Shown in pieces: positions 39,922-48,162 of a DNA stretch of 64,000 nucleotides. The position numbers were made by a program, and so were the translations under genes. Numbering within the stretch: position 1 is the stretch's first letter; each line of letters begins with the position of its first letter. The stretch is from CAZABC01 sp964483405 (GTDB lineage: Bacteria; Chloroflexota; Limnocylindria; Limnocylindrales; CSP1-4): the NCBI GenBank assembly GCA_964483405.1, contig CAZABC010000001.1, forward strand, positions 206,835 to 270,834. Reading direction: 5' to 3'. Under the pieces are notes generated by a model. That model ran no database searches, was not told where the DNA came from, and saw only the letters and a program-made list of their open reading frames with translations.

Positions 39922-39927
39922 ATGATA
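39922..39927 (-). promoter_or_regulatory. -10 element of the CheY-MinD gene
   Basis: TATCAT on the minus strand, 56 bases before the ATG; the leader contains the Shine-Dalgarno AGAGG. No clear -35. Confidence 0.35.
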
Positions 39928-40024
39928 GAACGCCGACGGCCGTCGGCCCATCATCCCCCGGAGGTCCGGGCCCCGACGGGACCCCGGAGCCAGGCCGAGC
40001 CGCCGGCCAGCAGACGGCCAGCGG

Positions 40025-40960
40025 TCACGCCCCGGACGGCGGCAGGTCGGACGGGAGACCGCGGGGGGCCGAGCGGTCGGTGCTCTGGGCCATCGCCGCC
40101 CCGGCGTACGCGACGAGCGGCTCGAGGAAGCTCGTGAACTCGACCGGGATGACGTACTTCGTCGCGGGGCTGTTGCCGAGCGTCTTGAGGGCCTCCAGGT
40201 ACTGGATCGCCATCGTCTTCTGGTCGACCACGGCGGCCGCCCGGAAGATCCGCTCGAGCGCCTCGCTGAAGCCCTCGGCCCGGAGGATCGCCGCCTGGCG
40301 ATCGCCCTCGGCCTTGAGGATCTCGGACTGCTTCTGGCCCTCGGCCACGTTGATCGCGCTCTGGCGCTGGCCCTCGGATTCGGTGATGACGGCGCGCCGC
40401 GTCCGCTCCGCGGACAGCTGCCGGTTCATCGCGTCCTGGACGTCGCGCGGCGGGGTGATCTCGCGGATCTCGACGGTCGTGACCTTGCCACCCCAGCGCT
40501 CGGTGACCTCGTCGAGCTTGGTCCTGAGGATCTCGTTGATCTGCTCGCGCCGCGACAGGACCTCGTCGAGGAGGATGTCGCCGACCACGGCGCGAAGGGT
40601 CGTCGTCGCGACGCCGACGAGGGCACCGGCGAAGTTCGCGACGTTGACCTGGCTCTTGAGCGGGTCGCTGATCTTCCAGTAGATGAGGAAATCGATGCTG
40701 ATCGGCGCGTTGTCCTTGGTGATGTTGGTCTGGCTGGGGACCTCGATGAACTGCTCGCGCAGGTCGACCTTGACCGGCCGGTCGACGATCGGGATGAGGA
40801 ACCGCAGGCCCGGCTCGCGGACGAGGCCATCGTTCGTCCTGCCCAGCCGGAAGACGACCATCTTCTCGTACTGCTGCACGACCCTGACCGACAGGTACAG
40901 GATCACGAGCACGACCACCAGCACGAAGGCGAGGGTGGCCAGGGCGACAGCCCATTCCAT
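40025..40960 (-). CDS. SPFH/stomatin-like membrane protein (QmcA type)
   Basis: 311 residues. One N-terminal hydrophobic helix (about 4-28), then the SPFH domain: VQQYEKMVVFRLGRTNDGLVREPG, RFLIPIVDRPVKVDLREQ and NAPISIDFLIYWKI. The coiled-coil is Glu/Ala/Arg-rich (QRQSAINVAEGQKQSEILKA and onward). These proteins form membrane microdomain scaffolds and regulate proteases such as FtsH. ATG with AAGGAG 7 bases upstream. It follows the NfeD gene by 15 bp. This NfeD-SPFH pairing is a well-known conserved operon and supports membrane quality control. Confidence 0.92.
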   Translation of the reverse strand: MEWAVALATLAFVLVVVLVILYLSVRVVQQYEKMVVFRLGRTNDGLVREPGLRFLIPIVDRPVKVDLREQFIEVPSQTNITKDNAPISIDFLIYWKISDPLKSQVNVANFAGALVGVATTTLRAVVGDILLDEVLSRREQINEILRTKLDEVTERWGGKVTTVEIREITPPRDVQDAMNRQLSAERTRRAVITESEGQRQSAINVAEGQKQSEILKAEGDRQAAILRAEGFSEALERIFRAAAVVDQKTMAIQYLEALKTLGNSPATKYVIPVEFTSFLEPLVAYAGAAMAQSTDRSAPRGLPSDLPPSGA

Positions 40961-40975
40961 GGCGGCTCCTTCAGG

Positions 40976-42325
40976 CTACGGCGCCCCGGCGTCGGGCGCG
41001 GGCTCCACGATGGCGGTGAGGCCGTCGAAGCGACGGACCCGGACGAGGGTGCCGCGCGGCAGCGGCTTCTCGTCCTCGGTGCGGGCGGTCCACTCCTCGC
41101 CCGCGGCGTAGATCGAGCCGAGCGGATCGAGCGGCCGGCGGACCTCGCCGATCACGCCCGCCTCGACGGGGACCCCGACCGTGCCAGGCGAGCCGCGCAT
41201 GCGGCGGCTGCGGATCGCGGCGATCGTCACGAGACCCATCAGGATCCCGATGGTCCCGACGACGGTCGCGATGACGGGATACGCGACGGCGACGTCGGGC
41301 CCGGCGGGCGTGCCGGGCTCGGTGTACAGGGCGAACGCGCCGAGGGTGATGCAGATCAGCCCACCGACCGTCAGCAACCCATGGCTCGTCACCGTCGGCT
41401 CCAGCGCGAGCAGGACGAGGCCGAGCCCGATGAGCAGCAGGCCCGCGACGTTGAGCGGCAGGCTGCCGAAGCCGATGAAGGCGAGGACGATCGCGAGGGC
41501 CCCGATGATGCCGGTCACGAAGTTCGGGTTCTGGAGCTCGAAGAAGAGCCCGTAGAGGCCGATCGTGAACAGGATGAAGGCGATGTTCGGGTCGGACAGG
41601 AGGTGGAGGAGCGACTGGAACGGGTTCATCGGCAGCTCGACGATCGGCGCCCCGGTCAGCTCCAGGGTCACCTCGGCGCCGTTCACCACGACGACCTCGC
41701 CGTCGGCCTGGGCGCGGACGCTCTCGAGCGTCGGAGCGAGGCCGTCGACGGCACCGGCGGCGACCGCCTCGCTGGCCGGGAACGAGGCCGCCTCCTCCAC
41801 GGTCGAGACGGCCCAGTCGACCGGCCGGCCGCGCTCCTCGGCGATCGCCGTGATCGAGGCGATCGCGTCGTTGAGGACCTTGTCGCCGAGGGTGCCCTCG
41901 ATGTCCTCGCCACCGGACCCGACCGGCGACGCCGCCCCGATGTTCGTCCCCGGGGCCATGTAGGCGAGGTTGGCCGCGAGGGTGATGAACGTGCCGGCCG
42001 ACGCGGCCTTGGCGCCCGGCGGCCCGACCCAGACGATCGTCGGCAGCGGCGGGTCGAGCAGGCTCCGGACGATGTCGGAGGTCGCGTCGAGACTGCCGCC
42101 CGGCGTGTCGAGCTCGATGATCGCGGCCACGGCACCGTCCGCGGCAGCCCGGTCGAGCCCGCCCTCGATGTAGCCCGCCATGACGTTGTCGACGACCCCG
42201 GTCGTCGGCAGGACGACGATCGCACCGGAGCGCTCCTCGGCGGTCGACCCGCAGGCGGCGATGACCAGGCCGGCGAGCCCGACCAGGAACGCGAGCCGCG
42301 GGAGCATCCGGATGCGACGGGGCAT
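40976..42325 (-). CDS. NfeD long form: ClpP-class protease domain plus membrane domain and OB-fold
   Basis: 449 residues. The ATG at 42323-42325 was chosen because GGAGGAGG lies 6 bases upstream. The N-terminus is a signal peptide ending in a lipobox-like IAAC, so the protein may be a lipoprotein. Residues about 40-220 form the ClpP/SppA-like serine protease domain (IIELDTPGGSLDATSDIVRSL, WVGPPGAKAASAGTFI, IGAASPVG). Five or so hydrophobic segments span about 255-370, and a C-terminal NfeD OB-fold follows (GVIGEVRRPLDPLGSIYAAGEEW, ending RVRRFDGLTAIVEP). It processes or partners stomatin-like proteins, encoded next. Confidence 0.9.
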   Translation of the reverse strand: MPRRIRMLPRLAFLVGLAGLVIAACGSTAEERSGAIVVLPTTGVVDNVMAGYIEGGLDRAAADGAVAAIIELDTPGGSLDATSDIVRSLLDPPLPTIVWVGPPGAKAASAGTFITLAANLAYMAPGTNIGAASPVGSGGEDIEGTLGDKVLNDAIASITAIAEERGRPVDWAVSTVEEAASFPASEAVAAGAVDGLAPTLESVRAQADGEVVVVNGAEVTLELTGAPIVELPMNPFQSLLHLLSDPNIAFILFTIGLYGLFFELQNPNFVTGIIGALAIVLAFIGFGSLPLNVAGLLLIGLGLVLLALEPTVTSHGLLTVGGLICITLGAFALYTEPGTPAGPDVAVAYPVIATVVGTIGILMGLVTIAAIRSRRMRGSPGTVGVPVEAGVIGEVRRPLDPLGSIYAAGEEWTARTEDEKPLPRGTLVRVRRFDGLTAIVEPAPDAGAP

Positions 42326-42345
42326 CGTCGACCTCCTCCGGCCCA

Positions 42346-42936
42346 TCATCGCACGCGTCCGTCGCGGATGGCCCCTGCCAGAAGTCGACTCCACGTCTCG
42401 GTCCGGTCGAGCTCGGCGAGGACCTCGTCGAGCGTGGCGAAGCGACCGCTCAGCTTGTCGGTCTCGCGGACGGCGACGGCTCGCCCGGCAGCGTCGGCGA
42501 CGTAGACCGCGCCGAGGTGGACCCGGCCGACGTCGGTCGTGTCGTCGTTGAGGAACCCGACCAGGCGGAAGTCGGGCAGGAAGTCGGCGACGAGCTCCTC
42601 GCGCCACTCCCGCCGCAGCCCGCCGGCGAGGTCGACGTCGCCCGGGTTGAGGTGGCCGCCGACCCCGATCGACCACAGGTCGTGGAGCCGGGCGTCGCCG
42701 CCGGCCCGCGTCCGGCGCATGTGGAAGATCGCCGGCCCGTCGCGCAGGACGAGGTACGGGATCACCTGCTTGAACGACGGGTCGCGCTCCATCGCCGCCC
42801 GGGGCTCGAACCGGCCGTCGCGCTCGATCGCGGCGAGGATCGGCGCGGTCTCGCTCGTCCGCAGTCCATACCAGCCGGGGTCGCCCATCACGCGCGCCCG
42901 CGGGACGACGAGGACGCGCTCCCCCGTCTCGCTCAC
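42346..42936 (-). CDS. NUDIX-like phosphohydrolase
   Basis: 196 residues from a GTG at 42934-42936 that overlaps the tyrA stop (GTGA). A Nudix box is recognisable but degenerate. GVGGHLNPGDVDLAGG followed by RREWREEL has Asp where the first Glu of GX5E is usual, while the REXXEE core is intact. VIPYLVLRDGPAIFHMRR precedes it, as expected for the beta-sandwich. Substrate unknown. Coupled to tyrA and 20 bp before NfeD, so the operon boundary is unclear. Confidence 0.8.
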   Translation of the reverse strand: MSETGERVLVVPRARVMGDPGWYGLRTSETAPILAAIERDGRFEPRAAMERDPSFKQVIPYLVLRDGPAIFHMRRTRAGGDARLHDLWSIGVGGHLNPGDVDLAGGLRREWREELVADFLPDFRLVGFLNDDTTDVGRVHLGAVYVADAAGRAVAVRETDKLSGRFATLDEVLAELDRTETWSRLLAGAIRDGRVR

Positions 42937-43823
42937 CGGGGGCCGCGCTCGTCGTCCGCCGCCCGGAGCCGCTCGCGGGCGGCCGCGAGCCGGTCGCGGA
43001 GCGCATCCTCGCCCGCCGTGCCCTCGAGCAGGGCGAGCCAGGCGTCCACGGTGGCTCGGAGCGTCCGGAGCGCGGCCGCCGTCTCGTCGGCGTTCGTCGC
43101 GAGCATCGCCGCGCCCATCGACGGGTCGCCCCTCGCGAGCCGGGTCATCCCCGCCCAGCCCGAGGCGGCGAGCGGCGCGGCCGTCGCCCAGCCGGGCCGA
43201 TCGGGCGCGCCCGGCTCGCCGACGACCGCCTCGACGAGCGCAGCGGACAGCGCCAGCGGCAGGTGACTGATCGAGGCGACGGCGGTGTCGTGGGCCTTGG
43301 CGTCCATGCGGAGGGGCCTCGCCCCACAGGCCACCGCCAGCCACTCGACCTTCGTCACGTCGGCCGGGCGCGCGTGCCGACCGGGGACGACGACCCACGG
43401 ACGGCCGGCGAGCAGCGTCGCGTCGCCGGCGTCGAAGCCGGCCGTCTCGCGGCCCGCCATCGGGTGACCGCCGACGAACGGCAGGCCGGTCGCGTCGGCC
43501 CGGGCCACGATCGCCCGCTTCGTGCTGGCGACGTCGGTGACCGTCGCGTCCGGGGCGAGCGCGGACCGGAGCGGCCCCCCGAGCCGTTCGACGAGCTCGA
43601 TCGAGTCGGTCGCGGAGGCCGCCAGGACGATGAGCTCGGCGCCGTCGATCGCGTCGGTAGGATCGGTGGCGACCCGATCGAGCACGCCCGCGGCGAGGGC
43701 GGCCCTCGGGCCGGCGCCCGTCGGCGTCCAGGCGACCAGCGTCGCGGCGGCGGCCATGTCGCGGCGGAGGGCCCGGGCGACCGAGCCCCCGATCAGGCCG
43801 AGGCCGAGGAAGGCGACGCGCAC
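42933..43823 (-). CDS. tyrA: Prephenate/arogenate dehydrogenase
   Basis: 296 residues, the standard length for a monofunctional TyrA. It oxidises prephenate or arogenate with NAD(P) in tyrosine synthesis. The N-terminal Rossmann loop is FLGLGLIGGSVARAL. TDVASTKRAIV, GHPMAGRETAGFDA and the C-terminal SISHLPLALSAALVE helix match the family; the His in GHPMAG is the catalytic type. Starts at a GTG (43821-43823), 12 bp after the zinc-ribbon gene. trpB2 is two genes upstream, so two aromatic amino acid genes share one transcript. Confidence 0.93.
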   Translation of the reverse strand: MRVAFLGLGLIGGSVARALRRDMAAAATLVAWTPTGAGPRAALAAGVLDRVATDPTDAIDGAELIVLAASATDSIELVERLGGPLRSALAPDATVTDVASTKRAIVARADATGLPFVGGHPMAGRETAGFDAGDATLLAGRPWVVVPGRHARPADVTKVEWLAVACGARPLRMDAKAHDTAVASISHLPLALSAALVEAVVGEPGAPDRPGWATAAPLAASGWAGMTRLARGDPSMGAAMLATNADETAAALRTLRATVDAWLALLEGTAGEDALRDRLAAARERLRAADDERGPR

Positions 43824-43835
43824 CGTGGTCGGCGC

Positions 43836-44126
43836 TCAGCCGGGCCGCTGGCCGGGCCGGCGACCCGGCGGACGGTCCGCCCCGCTGTCGCCGCGGCGTC
43901 GCTGGCCGGCCCGGCGGTCGGCGATCCGGCGCTCGTCGCCGGAGGGCGGGCCGGGGTCGTCGGGTGGGTTCAGGCGCCGGACCCGCCCCCGACGCTCGCC
44001 CGTCCGCCGCTCGTGGGCGAGCGACTGCCCGCAGCGCGGACAACGCCGCTCCTCGGCGAAGAGCGCCTCGAGCGGCGCGACGGCGTAGAGCTGCCGGCCG
44101 CAGCTCCAGCAGGCGAGCTTCGGCAC
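43836..44126 (-). CDS. Zinc-ribbon protein (96 aa)
   Basis: 96 residues from a GTG at 44124-44126. A single four-Cys zinc ribbon is present: CWSCGRQLYAVAPLEALF then RRCPRCGQSLAHERR, spacing C-x2-C...C-x2-C. The rest is Arg- and Asp-rich and looks disordered (RRIADRRAGQRRRGD). It lies 6 bp after trpB2 and 12 bp before tyrA, so it is embedded in an aromatic amino acid operon. Nucleic-acid binding is plausible from the basic tail but unproven. Confidence 0.75.
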   Translation of the reverse strand: MPKLACWSCGRQLYAVAPLEALFAEERRCPRCGQSLAHERRTGERRGRVRRLNPPDDPGPPSGDERRIADRRAGQRRRGDSGADRPPGRRPGQRPG

Positions 44127-44132
44127 GCCCGG

Positions 44133-45491
44133 TCAGACCCGCGGGATCGCGGCGAGCGCCTCGGCGACCCGCTCGGCGGGGTACTCGTAGTCCTCGAGCG
44201 AGCCGTCGAGGAAGCGCTGGTAGGCCGACAGGTCGAAGTGGCCGTGACCGCAGAGGTTGAACAGGATGACCTTGGCCTCGCCGGCGGCCTTCGCCGCGAG
44301 CGCCTCGTCGATCGCGGCTTTGATGGCGTGGGTCGGCTCGGGTGCCGGGAGGATCCCCTCGGACCGGGCGAACCGGACGCCGGCCTCGAACGAGGCGAGC
44401 TGGTGGACGCTGCGAGCCTCGATCCAGCCATGCTCCTTGACGAGGCTGACGAGCGGCGCCATGCCGTGGTAGCGGAGCCCGCCGGCGTGGATCGGCTCGG
44501 GGATGAAGTCGCTGCCGAGGGTGTGCATCTTCACGAGCGGGGTCATCCGGCCGGTGTCGCCGAAGTCATAGGTGTAGACCCCCCGGGTCAGCGAAGGCGC
44601 CGCTTCGGGCTCGACCGCGATGATCCGGTAGTCGGCCTCGCCCCGGAAGTTCCGGCCGAGGAACGGGAAGGCGAGCCCCGCGAAGTTCGAGCCGCCGCCG
44701 GTGCAGCCGATGATGATGTCCGGCTCCTCGCCGGCCAGCGCCATCTGCTCCATCGCCTCCTGGCCGATGACCGTCTGGTGGAGGAGGACGTGGTTGAGGA
44801 CGGACCCGAGCGAGTACTTCGTGTCGTCGCGGGTCGCCGCGTCCTCGACCGCCTCGCTGATGGCGATGCCGAGCGAGCCCGGGTTCTCCGGCGTCGCCTC
44901 GAGGACCGTCCGGCCGTAGCCCGTCGTCGGGCTCGGGCTGGCGACGACCTCCGCCCCGTACGTCTCCATCAGGTAGCGCCGGTACGGCTTCTGGTCGTAC
45001 GACGCGCGGACCATGTAGACCTTGACCTCGAGGCCGAACATCGCGCCGGCGAACGCGAGGGCGCTCCCCCACTGCCCCGCGCCGGTCTCCGTCGCCAGCC
45101 GACGGACGCCCTGCTCCTTGTTGTAGAAGGCCTGCGGGAGTGCCGTGTTCGGCTTGTGGCTGCCGGCCGGGCTGACGCCCTCGTACTTGAAATAGATGTG
45201 GGCCGGCGTGTCGAGCAGCTTCTCGAGCCGCCGAGCGCGGTACAGCGGGCTCGGCCGGTACAGCGCGTACGCATCGCGGACCGGCTCGGGGATCTCGATC
45301 TCGCGCTCGGCGCTGACCTCCTGGCCGATGAGGGCCATCGGGAAGAGCGGGGCGAGGTCGTCGGGTCCGATCGGCTGGCCCGTGCCGGGGTGGAGGACCG
45401 CCGCCGGCGGCACCGGCAGGTCGGCGACGATGTTGTACCAGGCCCGCGGGATCCGGTCCTCGTCGAGCAGGAACTTGGTCCGGTCGGCCAT
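44133..45491 (-). CDS. trpB: Tryptophan synthase beta chain-like protein, TrpB2 type
   Basis: 452 residues, longer than TrpB1 (about 400). PLP-binding Lys lies in SPAGSHKPNTALPQAFYN at about 110. ATETGAGQWGSALAFAG, GCTGGGSNFAGLAFPF and NLCGHGHFDLSAYQ are the substrate and phosphate loops. TrpB2 enzymes condense indole and serine without the tight TrpA complex; they salvage indole or replace TrpB1. No trpA or other trp genes are nearby. Start ATG at 45489-45491 with AGGAG about 9 bases upstream and a leader from a TAGGCT -10 at 45566-45571. Confidence 0.93.
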   Translation of the reverse strand: MADRTKFLLDEDRIPRAWYNIVADLPVPPAAVLHPGTGQPIGPDDLAPLFPMALIGQEVSAEREIEIPEPVRDAYALYRPSPLYRARRLEKLLDTPAHIYFKYEGVSPAGSHKPNTALPQAFYNKEQGVRRLATETGAGQWGSALAFAGAMFGLEVKVYMVRASYDQKPYRRYLMETYGAEVVASPSPTTGYGRTVLEATPENPGSLGIAISEAVEDAATRDDTKYSLGSVLNHVLLHQTVIGQEAMEQMALAGEEPDIIIGCTGGGSNFAGLAFPFLGRNFRGEADYRIIAVEPEAAPSLTRGVYTYDFGDTGRMTPLVKMHTLGSDFIPEPIHAGGLRYHGMAPLVSLVKEHGWIEARSVHQLASFEAGVRFARSEGILPAPEPTHAIKAAIDEALAAKAAGEAKVILFNLCGHGHFDLSAYQRFLDGSLEDYEYPAERVAEALAAIPRV

Positions 45492-45565
45492 GGCGTTACT
45501 CTCCTGCGATGCGTCGAGGGGCGCGGGTCGATGTCGGGATCCCGCGGGCGATACCCGGGACGGCG

Positions 45566-45571
45566 AGCCTA
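45566..45571 (-). promoter_or_regulatory. -10 element of trpB2, fused to thpR stop
   Basis: TAGGCT on the minus strand; its TAG is the stop codon of thpR. Transcription would give a leader of about 68 bases with AGGAG before the trpB2 ATG. Confidence 0.4.
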
Positions 45572-46216
45572 CTGCGGGGCCGCCGGCGCCGCAACCACGG
45601 TGCCACCAGCCGACCCGAGCGGGACGTCGAGCAAGCGCTCGTAGCGCGCCGGACCACCGCCGAGATGGCTCTCGAAGAGCGTCAGGTGATCGACCGTCCA
45701 GCCGACGTCGAGGTCCCCGGCGAGCTCGACCAGACGGGCGGCCGTCCGCGGCCCGGCCCGGACCCCATCGGCGCGGGCGATGGTCAGGTGCGGCCGGAAC
45801 GGCCGACCCTCCGGCGGGAACCCCGCCCGGACCATCCCCGCCTCGACGTCCGCGGCGAGCGCGCCGAGGGCATCCGTCCCGCCGGTCACGCCGAGCCACA
45901 GGACCCGCGGCCGGGCGACGCTCGGGAACGCGCCGGCCCCCGAGAGGCCGACGCGGAAGGTCGCGGCGGCCGCGGCCGCCGCCCGGACCCCGGCGCTCAC
46001 GGCGTCGAGGCGGTCGGGCGTCGTCGCGCCGAGGAACCGGAGGGTCAGGTGGATCCCGTCGAGCCGGACCCAGCGAACGCCCGGGTGCCCATCGTCGACG
46101 TCGGCCCGGACCCGCTCGACGAGCGTCGCGATCGCGGCGGCGGCATCGGGCGGCAGGGCGACGGCGACGAAAAGGCGGTGGGCCGGGACGCTCGGGTCGT
46201 CGTGCCGGGCGGACAT
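45569..46216 (-). CDS. thpR: RNA 2',3'-cyclic phosphodiesterase (2H family)
   Basis: 215 residues. Two HxTx motifs define the active site: GIHLTLRFLG at about 55-58 and FRPHLTIAR at about 143-146. RLFVAVALPPDAAAAIA is the typical N-terminus. It hydrolyses 2',3'-cyclic phosphates at RNA ends (originally called 2'-5' RNA ligase). ATG at 46214-46216. It follows ppa by 54 bp, possibly on the same transcript, and shares its stop codon with the trpB2 -10. Confidence 0.92.
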   Translation of the reverse strand: MSARHDDPSVPAHRLFVAVALPPDAAAAIATLVERVRADVDDGHPGVRWVRLDGIHLTLRFLGATTPDRLDAVSAGVRAAAAAAATFRVGLSGAGAFPSVARPRVLWLGVTGGTDALGALAADVEAGMVRAGFPPEGRPFRPHLTIARADGVRAGPRTAARLVELAGDLDVGWTVDHLTLFESHLGGGPARYERLLDVPLGSAGGTVVAAPAAPQ

Positions 46217-46270
46217 CGTCGGTGCGGACGCGCGGGGCGAGCCGGCTGGCCGGCCGAGGCCGGCGCTAGC

Positions 46271-46789
46271 TCAGCCGCCGAGCTCGCGCTCCCAGGCGAC
46301 CCGGTCGGTCCGCAGCACGTCGAGGGCGCGGTCGCGGTCCCGCCAGCCGACGACCTCGGTCGCCTTGTTCTCGAGCAGCTTGTACGTCTCGAAGAAGTGC
46401 TCGATCTCGACGAGCCGGTGCGGCCGGACTTGCTCGAGCCGCTCGATATGCGCCTGGTGCGCGTCGCCGATGGCGACGCACAGGACCTTGAAGTCGAAGC
46501 CCTTCTCGTCGCGCATCTCGAGCCCGCCGATCGGGCGGGCCCAGACGCGGCAGCCGGTGAACGTCGGCTCGTCGATGATGAGCAGGGCGTCGGTGTGGTC
46601 GCCGTCGTCGGCCCGGGTGCCCTCGATGAACCCGTAGTCGAAGTTGTAGAACACGGCCGACGAGAGGACGCGGTCGAGCCGGAACACGCCGTCGACCTCA
46701 TCGAACTCGTACTTGTTCCGGCTCCCCCGGGGGATCTCGACGACGATCTCGACGACGTCGGGGAACGCCCCGCGGTGCTCGCTGCTCAT
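46271..46789 (-). CDS. ppa: Inorganic pyrophosphatase (family I)
   Basis: 172 residues. Hydrolyses pyrophosphate using Mg. EIPRGSRNKYEFDEVDG, NFDYGFIEGT, the metal triad DDGDHTDALLI (D-x-D-x2-D spacing kept), and the IEHFFETYKLLE region match bacterial PPases. The usual DGDPLDVLV is replaced by DGDHTDALL, as in a subset of actinobacterial-like enzymes. TATCGT ends 6 bases before the ATG at 46787-46789, with no Shine-Dalgarno, so probably leaderless. Confidence 0.95.
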   Translation of the reverse strand: MSSEHRGAFPDVVEIVVEIPRGSRNKYEFDEVDGVFRLDRVLSSAVFYNFDYGFIEGTRADDGDHTDALLIIDEPTFTGCRVWARPIGGLEMRDEKGFDFKVLCVAIGDAHQAHIERLEQVRPHRLVEIEHFFETYKLLENKATEVVGWRDRDRALDVLRTDRVAWERELGG

Positions 46790-46795
46790 ACCCGA

Positions 46796-46801
46796 ACGAT
46801 A
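46796..46801 (-). promoter_or_regulatory. -10 element of ppa (predicted leaderless)
   Basis: TATCGT on the minus strand, 6 bases before the ppa ATG, so position +1 would be the A of ATG. No Shine-Dalgarno sequence. Confidence 0.5.
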
Positions 46802-46842
46802 CGCGACGCGGCCGGAGGACGCCGCGGAAGCTCCGGCGCGTC

Positions 46843-46973
46843 GATGGCGCCGCGTCCGCTCCCGCGCGGCGGCTCAGGCGGCGTCAGCCCAAGGCGGAGC
46901 CGAGCACCCGCAGCGAGCGCACCCCAAGGTGCGTGAGCGAGGAGCGCAGGCGACAACGCCGCGATGGCGCCGC
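46843..46973. repeat. Possible small insertion bounded by an 11-bp direct repeat
   Basis: GATGGCGCCGC occurs at 46843-46853 and again at 46963-46973, bounding about 110 bp between ppa and the DnaB-like gene. Inside lies a hairpin with a perfect 6-bp stem, CGCACC (46918-46923) and GGTGCG (46928-46933), with a CCAA loop. It may be a REP-like element or the terminator of the DnaB-like gene. The 3' end of that gene is 14 bp from the right-hand repeat. Confidence 0.35.
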
Positions 46974-46986
46974 ATCAGCCGTCGCC

Positions 46987-48063
46987 CTAATCGTTGTACA
47001 GGCGCTCCTCGATGAGCTTCTCCTGCACCGACCGCCCGCTCGCGTCGAAGCAGCTGAACTCGAAGTGCTTCTCGAACTCGAGGTCGACGTTGTCCTGCCC
47101 GCCGCGGTTCTTCTCGACCGACACGATGATCCAGTCTCGGAAGCGCTGCGCCTGATACGGGTTGAACTCGATGTTGACCTTGGCGACGATGTTGTACTTC
47201 TCGTTCAGGATCAGGATGATGTCGGCCTCGTAGTTGATCGCCGAGCTGCCGCGCAGGTGGTGGTTGCGCAGGCGGGAGGCCTTCAGCCCCTCCTTGTCGG
47301 CGGCGACGATCGCGATCATCGGGACCGTCTCCGAGAGGGCGATGTCCTTGAGCCCCTGGACGACGTAGGTGACCTTCTCCGCCTCGGTGTTGGCGTCGGG
47401 GACCATCGGCACCTTCTGGAGGTAGTCGACGACGACGAGGAGGGGGCGATCGCCCGACAGGACCTGGTGCTGCTGGACGAGCTTGCGGATGTTGTCGACC
47501 GTGCTCGCGGTCGCAGAGCCGCGGAGGAGGAACAGGTTCTGGCCGTAGCGGGCGATCCGGTCCAGCGACGGCCGGAGGCGCGGGTTCGAGGCGAGCTGCG
47601 GGCCGCCGGACCCCTCGGCCATCCACGACCCGAGGATCTCCTTGCGGACGTCCTGGATCTTGATCGCGCCGGTCTTGTGCGGCAGGTGCGCCAGCGCCGA
47701 CTCCATCGCGACGAGCCGGTTGAGGAGGTAGTGCTCCTCGTGCTCGAAGCAGATGTAGAGGACGTTGGCCTGGCCGCCCGACGCGACGTTGCGCGCCATC
47801 TGGAGCGCCATCGTCGTCTTGCCGGTGCCCTGGGCCCCGCCGATGAGGAGGAGCTCGCCGGGCCGGAGCCCGGTGCCGATCGTCTTGTCGAGCGGCGTGA
47901 AGCCGAGCGGGACCGGCTGGTACTCGCCGACCTTGCCGCTCGTCACGCGGTCGTTGAGGTCGACGAGGACGTCGAGCGCCGAGCGCGGCACCATGCTTCC
48001 GTTGGGCGTATCAAGCCGCCATGCCTGGCGCGGCGTGGCGTTGGTCTCGAGCTCCGTGCTCAC
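46987..48063 (-). CDS. DnaB/RadA-like RecA-fold ATPase without the DnaB N-domain
   Basis: 358 residues. The GTG at 48061-48063 is supported by GGGGAGG upstream. Walker A is GGAQGTGKTTMALQMARN at about 75-92, then VLYICFEHEE, and Walker B is LLVVVDYLQKV with DnaB-style follow-up (VQGLKDIALSETVPMIAIVAAD, LRGSSAINYEADIILIL). The DnaB-C fold is thus clear, but the N-terminal primase-interacting domain is replaced by about 60 unrelated residues, and there is a 60-residue insertion after the first strands. It is a stand-alone helicase or recombination-type ATPase. No replication partner is adjacent. Extended -10 TGCTACCAT lies upstream. Confidence 0.82.
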   Translation of the reverse strand: MSTELETNATPRQAWRLDTPNGSMVPRSALDVLVDLNDRVTSGKVGEYQPVPLGFTPLDKTIGTGLRPGELLLIGGAQGTGKTTMALQMARNVASGGQANVLYICFEHEEHYLLNRLVAMESALAHLPHKTGAIKIQDVRKEILGSWMAEGSGGPQLASNPRLRPSLDRIARYGQNLFLLRGSATASTVDNIRKLVQQHQVLSGDRPLLVVVDYLQKVPMVPDANTEAEKVTYVVQGLKDIALSETVPMIAIVAADKEGLKASRLRNHHLRGSSAINYEADIILILNEKYNIVAKVNIEFNPYQAQRFRDWIIVSVEKNRGGQDNVDLEFEKHFEFSCFDASGRSVQEKLIEERLYND

Positions 48064-48098
48064 AGGTGGTCGAACCTCCCCGGATGCGGCTGGCCGCG

Positions 48099-48107
48099 AT
48101 GGTAGCA
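48099..48107 (-). promoter_or_regulatory. Extended -10 of the DnaB-like gene
   Basis: TGCTACCAT on the minus strand, identical to the elements before the tRNA (52213-52221) and mrfA (54582-54590). It gives a leader of about 30 bases containing GGGGAGG. Confidence 0.5.
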
Positions 48108-48162
48108 CCGCCGGTGCGTCGCGCCCCCACCCGAAGGTACCAAGGCCCATGGGGCCGTCACG

